NCBI GenBank assembly: GCA_963813315.1 | Contig: CAWEYO010000018.1 | Span: forward strand, 1 to 64,000 | DNA from: CAWEYO01 sp963813315 | Lineage (GTDB): Bacteria; Pseudomonadota; Alphaproteobacteria; Rhizobiales; Rhizobiaceae | Direction: 5' to 3' | DNA: 64,000 nucleotides | Shown: positions 63,501-64,000 of the stretch, piece by piece | Layout of the letters: each line of letters begins with the position of its first letter | How positions within the stretch are numbered: the stretch's first letter is position 1 | Notes under the pieces: model-generated | Seen by the model: only the letters and a program-made list of their open reading frames with translations | Database searches by the model: none | What the model was told of the DNA's origin: nothing | Translations under genes and position numbers: made by a program

Positions 63501-64000
63501 CTGCTCGTCAATGCCGAGCAGGCGCTGCACGATTGGAATGGGCAGCGAAAGATAACGATCTCGACCTGGCGGGAACCTCGGGGCGGCGACATCGCGATCA
63601 GGATCGCCGACACCGGACCAGGAATTTCCAGCGAGATCCTTTCCAGGATTTTCGAGCCGTTCTTCACCACGAAGGAGGTTGGGGCGGGAACAGGAATCGG
63701 CCTGTCGTTCTGCCACCGAATCGTGCAGTCGCATGGCGGGACGATACGGGTCGAGACGGTCGAAGGCGGGGGATCGGCCTTCATTATCACCCTGCCCGCT
63801 TCAAACCGCCGGGAAGACAGCGCCGAGAACGCAACCGAAGAGCTTGAAAGGTCCTCCGGTGCCGCCTGCCTTGTCGTCGAGGATGAACGCGAGGTCGGCG
63901 ATGTCATTGCCGAAGTGCTCCGGCGAGACGGATTCGACATCACTATAGCCAAGTCCGGCGAAGAGGCGCTTGCGCAGTTAAACAAGCGAAGTTTCGCCCT
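60540..64000 (+). CDS. Hybrid sensor histidine kinase with seven PAS domains (3' end outside window)
   Basis: At least 1153 residues are present. Seven PAS-like units run to ~residue 850; examples are GYALFDGGDILIDASPEFLG, PVWVVDEESRQILYESLDAS and NPLSVWMSDASSGQVIYQSG, then SLSEGFALYDEDQKLV and SLAEGFALYDKDDCLV, alternating with ACPSPTRMSTIDGQTLYRNP and ACPVNIQMTRAHDGKLLYRS. HisKA holds the phosphoacceptor in LGELLAGVAHELNNPLSVVL. HATPase has LSQVLINLLVNAEQAL, RIADTGPGI, FEPFFTTKEVGAGTGIGLSF. A REC domain begins ACLVVEDEREVGDVIAEVLR before the window ends. No membrane helix is seen, so it is a soluble sensor. ATG 60540 has GAGG 9 bp upstream; in-frame ATGs at 60501 and 60513 are alternatives. 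Confidence 0.92.
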   Translation, partial: MQAHDPVAISRTGYALFDGGDILIDASPEFLGGDRRLRRRSAKMNSLAVVAEVLSNFRSFDGQPVEQGKEFVQSAAERWGQTKTAPVEAETVDGRWKLLTAHPRPDGGTALVSIDITEMKRAQLAHLESADIFRCITDSHPLPVWVVDEESRQILYESLDASNLLGRKWQPSRRQYITDHYVDPHEFEEIRSLVRKSEILRDHEIQLKRTNGSTVWCSTNCRRGMYHGRPCLIIGVLDITERKQREDLFKFLIRYNPLSVWMSDASSGQVIYQSGAAERLFGWNRKGPRKAQWTADYFVDREQYVEISRELARNGVVENCEALLRRPDGQEFWALGNLAIVEFQGRRMVLAVIADVTKQKQRNSEVALAREMLASAVESLSEGFALYDEDQKLVMCNSIYREMNSPVEELIKPGVEWTEILRESVRRGVYPDAAGREDEWLGERIQGRIEYQRHYEVDLGNGKWHSVSIHPTDLGGFVVTRADISERKHADAIERDATALLQKVLDACPSPTRMSTIDGQTLYRNPASWQLYGDRPRITDYFVNPVDREGLIRTLQEKGRLDEFRIQQYDTEGNIFWASISARLIDFQGRPVIVSNTTNITDMIVAQEATRQANERLIDAIESLAEGFALYDKDDCLVLANSQYRKMHAISADALVPGVNWFDFLRVTVERNQFTVPPGKIDEWLAERARDRREFRQQEFRHTDGGWFFVSNCPTREGGFVVTRMDITARKRAELATKEADELVRKVLEACPVNIQMTRAHDGKLLYRSPATVELLGDVASAVDYYVDPRDRQRYVEQLLREGTIDDFETQLKRKDGQTCWCSISSRLIDFHGEKVIVSHTYDLTDRINMQRELEHQRETLHQNEKLSALGELLAGVAHELNNPLSVVLGLSLMLKEAATDAKTGERADKISKAAERCARIVRTFLAMARQQPTRTSNIAIDDVIAAAIEVAGYSIKSSDIELATHLQPDLPLIWADPDQLSQVLINLLVNAEQALHDWNGQRKITISTWREPRGGDIAIRIADTGPGISSEILSRIFEPFFTTKEVGAGTGIGLSFCHRIVQSHGGTIRVETVEGGGSAFIITLPASNRREDSAENATEELERSSGAACLVVEDEREVGDVIAEVLRRDGFDITIAKSGEEALAQLNKRSFA

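Noticed and set aside
61385..63985. Several long minus-strand and alternate frames within 60.9-64 kb
   Set aside because: They are shadows of the multi-PAS kinase, whose continuous plus-strand frame carries all recognisable motifs.

Overview
The window looks like chromosome of a soil or plant-associated alphaproteobacterium of the Rhizobiales, most likely Mesorhizobium or a close Phyllobacteriaceae relative. The grounds are high GC, the rhizobial rhamnose gene order (rhaR-S-T-P-Q-U-K opposite rhaD-rhaI), the 6S RNA to 5-formyl-THF cyclo-ligase to YmdB-like order, a Liv cluster containing a DUF6867 gene, several DUF5681 genes, and many short palindromic intergenic repeats of rhizobial type. 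The genus is inferred from gene content only.

Layout. Positions 1-3.6 kb hold a tandem, partly deleted family of RTX (calcium-binding, type I secreted) proteins, one carrying a GH114-like hydrolase domain, then remnants of a Mop-domain protein and a TrmO-like protein. At 3.6-6.3 kb there is glmS with a FixK/Crp-type regulator upstream on the same strand. At 6.4-14.5 kb there is an accessory patchwork: an IS630 relic, two opposed DUF5681 genes, a prophage-like module (XRE repressor, near-perfect palindromic operator, Gp157, Bet annealing protein, HNH nuclease), a VapBC toxin-antitoxin pair caught between two HNH copies, a TetR relic and a truncated membrane protein. At 14.7-21.5 kb there is catabolism: an AraD1/GguC-like protein, methylmalonate-semialdehyde dehydrogenase, and a hydroxyproline-type set (GntR regulator, DapA-family deaminase, D-amino-acid oxidoreductase, proline-racemase-family epimerase). 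At 21.8-28.3 kb there is a complete branched-chain amino acid ABC importer (livHMGF, DUF6867, livK). At 28.7-33.7 kb there are pyruvate carboxylase and an M32 carboxypeptidase. At 34-38 kb there are repeats, an AraC regulator and small genes. At 38.4-45.5 kb there are core genes (6S RNA, fthC, ymdB-like, terC, yebC, rpmE, an MsbA-like exporter). At 45.9-56.8 kb lies the whole L-rhamnose import and catabolic regulon. At 56.9-64 kb there are a Crp-like regulator, two copies of a structured small-RNA-like element, an SDR, a hydrolase, a DUF1127 protein and a very large multi-PAS hybrid histidine kinase that runs off the window.

Two cautions shape the annotation. First, many conserved genes between 15.9 and 26.2 kb, plus yebC, rhaR and parts of the first 11 kb, are broken by single extra bases, while neighbours such as pyc and glmS read cleanly. 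In the 15.9-26.2 kb block every break I could resolve is a one-base insertion, which points to sequence error more than gene decay. Those genes are listed as CDS with the shifts noted. Second, repeats are dense, and at least one (at 5.45-5.56 kb) has become the coding end of a gene.

The most interesting items are a three-copy structured transcript family with C-rich loops (34.9, 57.8 and 58.1 kb); a LivG ATPase fused to a helix-hairpin-helix tail like those on rhizobial NuoE and L21; the operator palindromes of the prophage module, the rha regulon and the GntR regulator; and the RTX array with its internally deleted copy.
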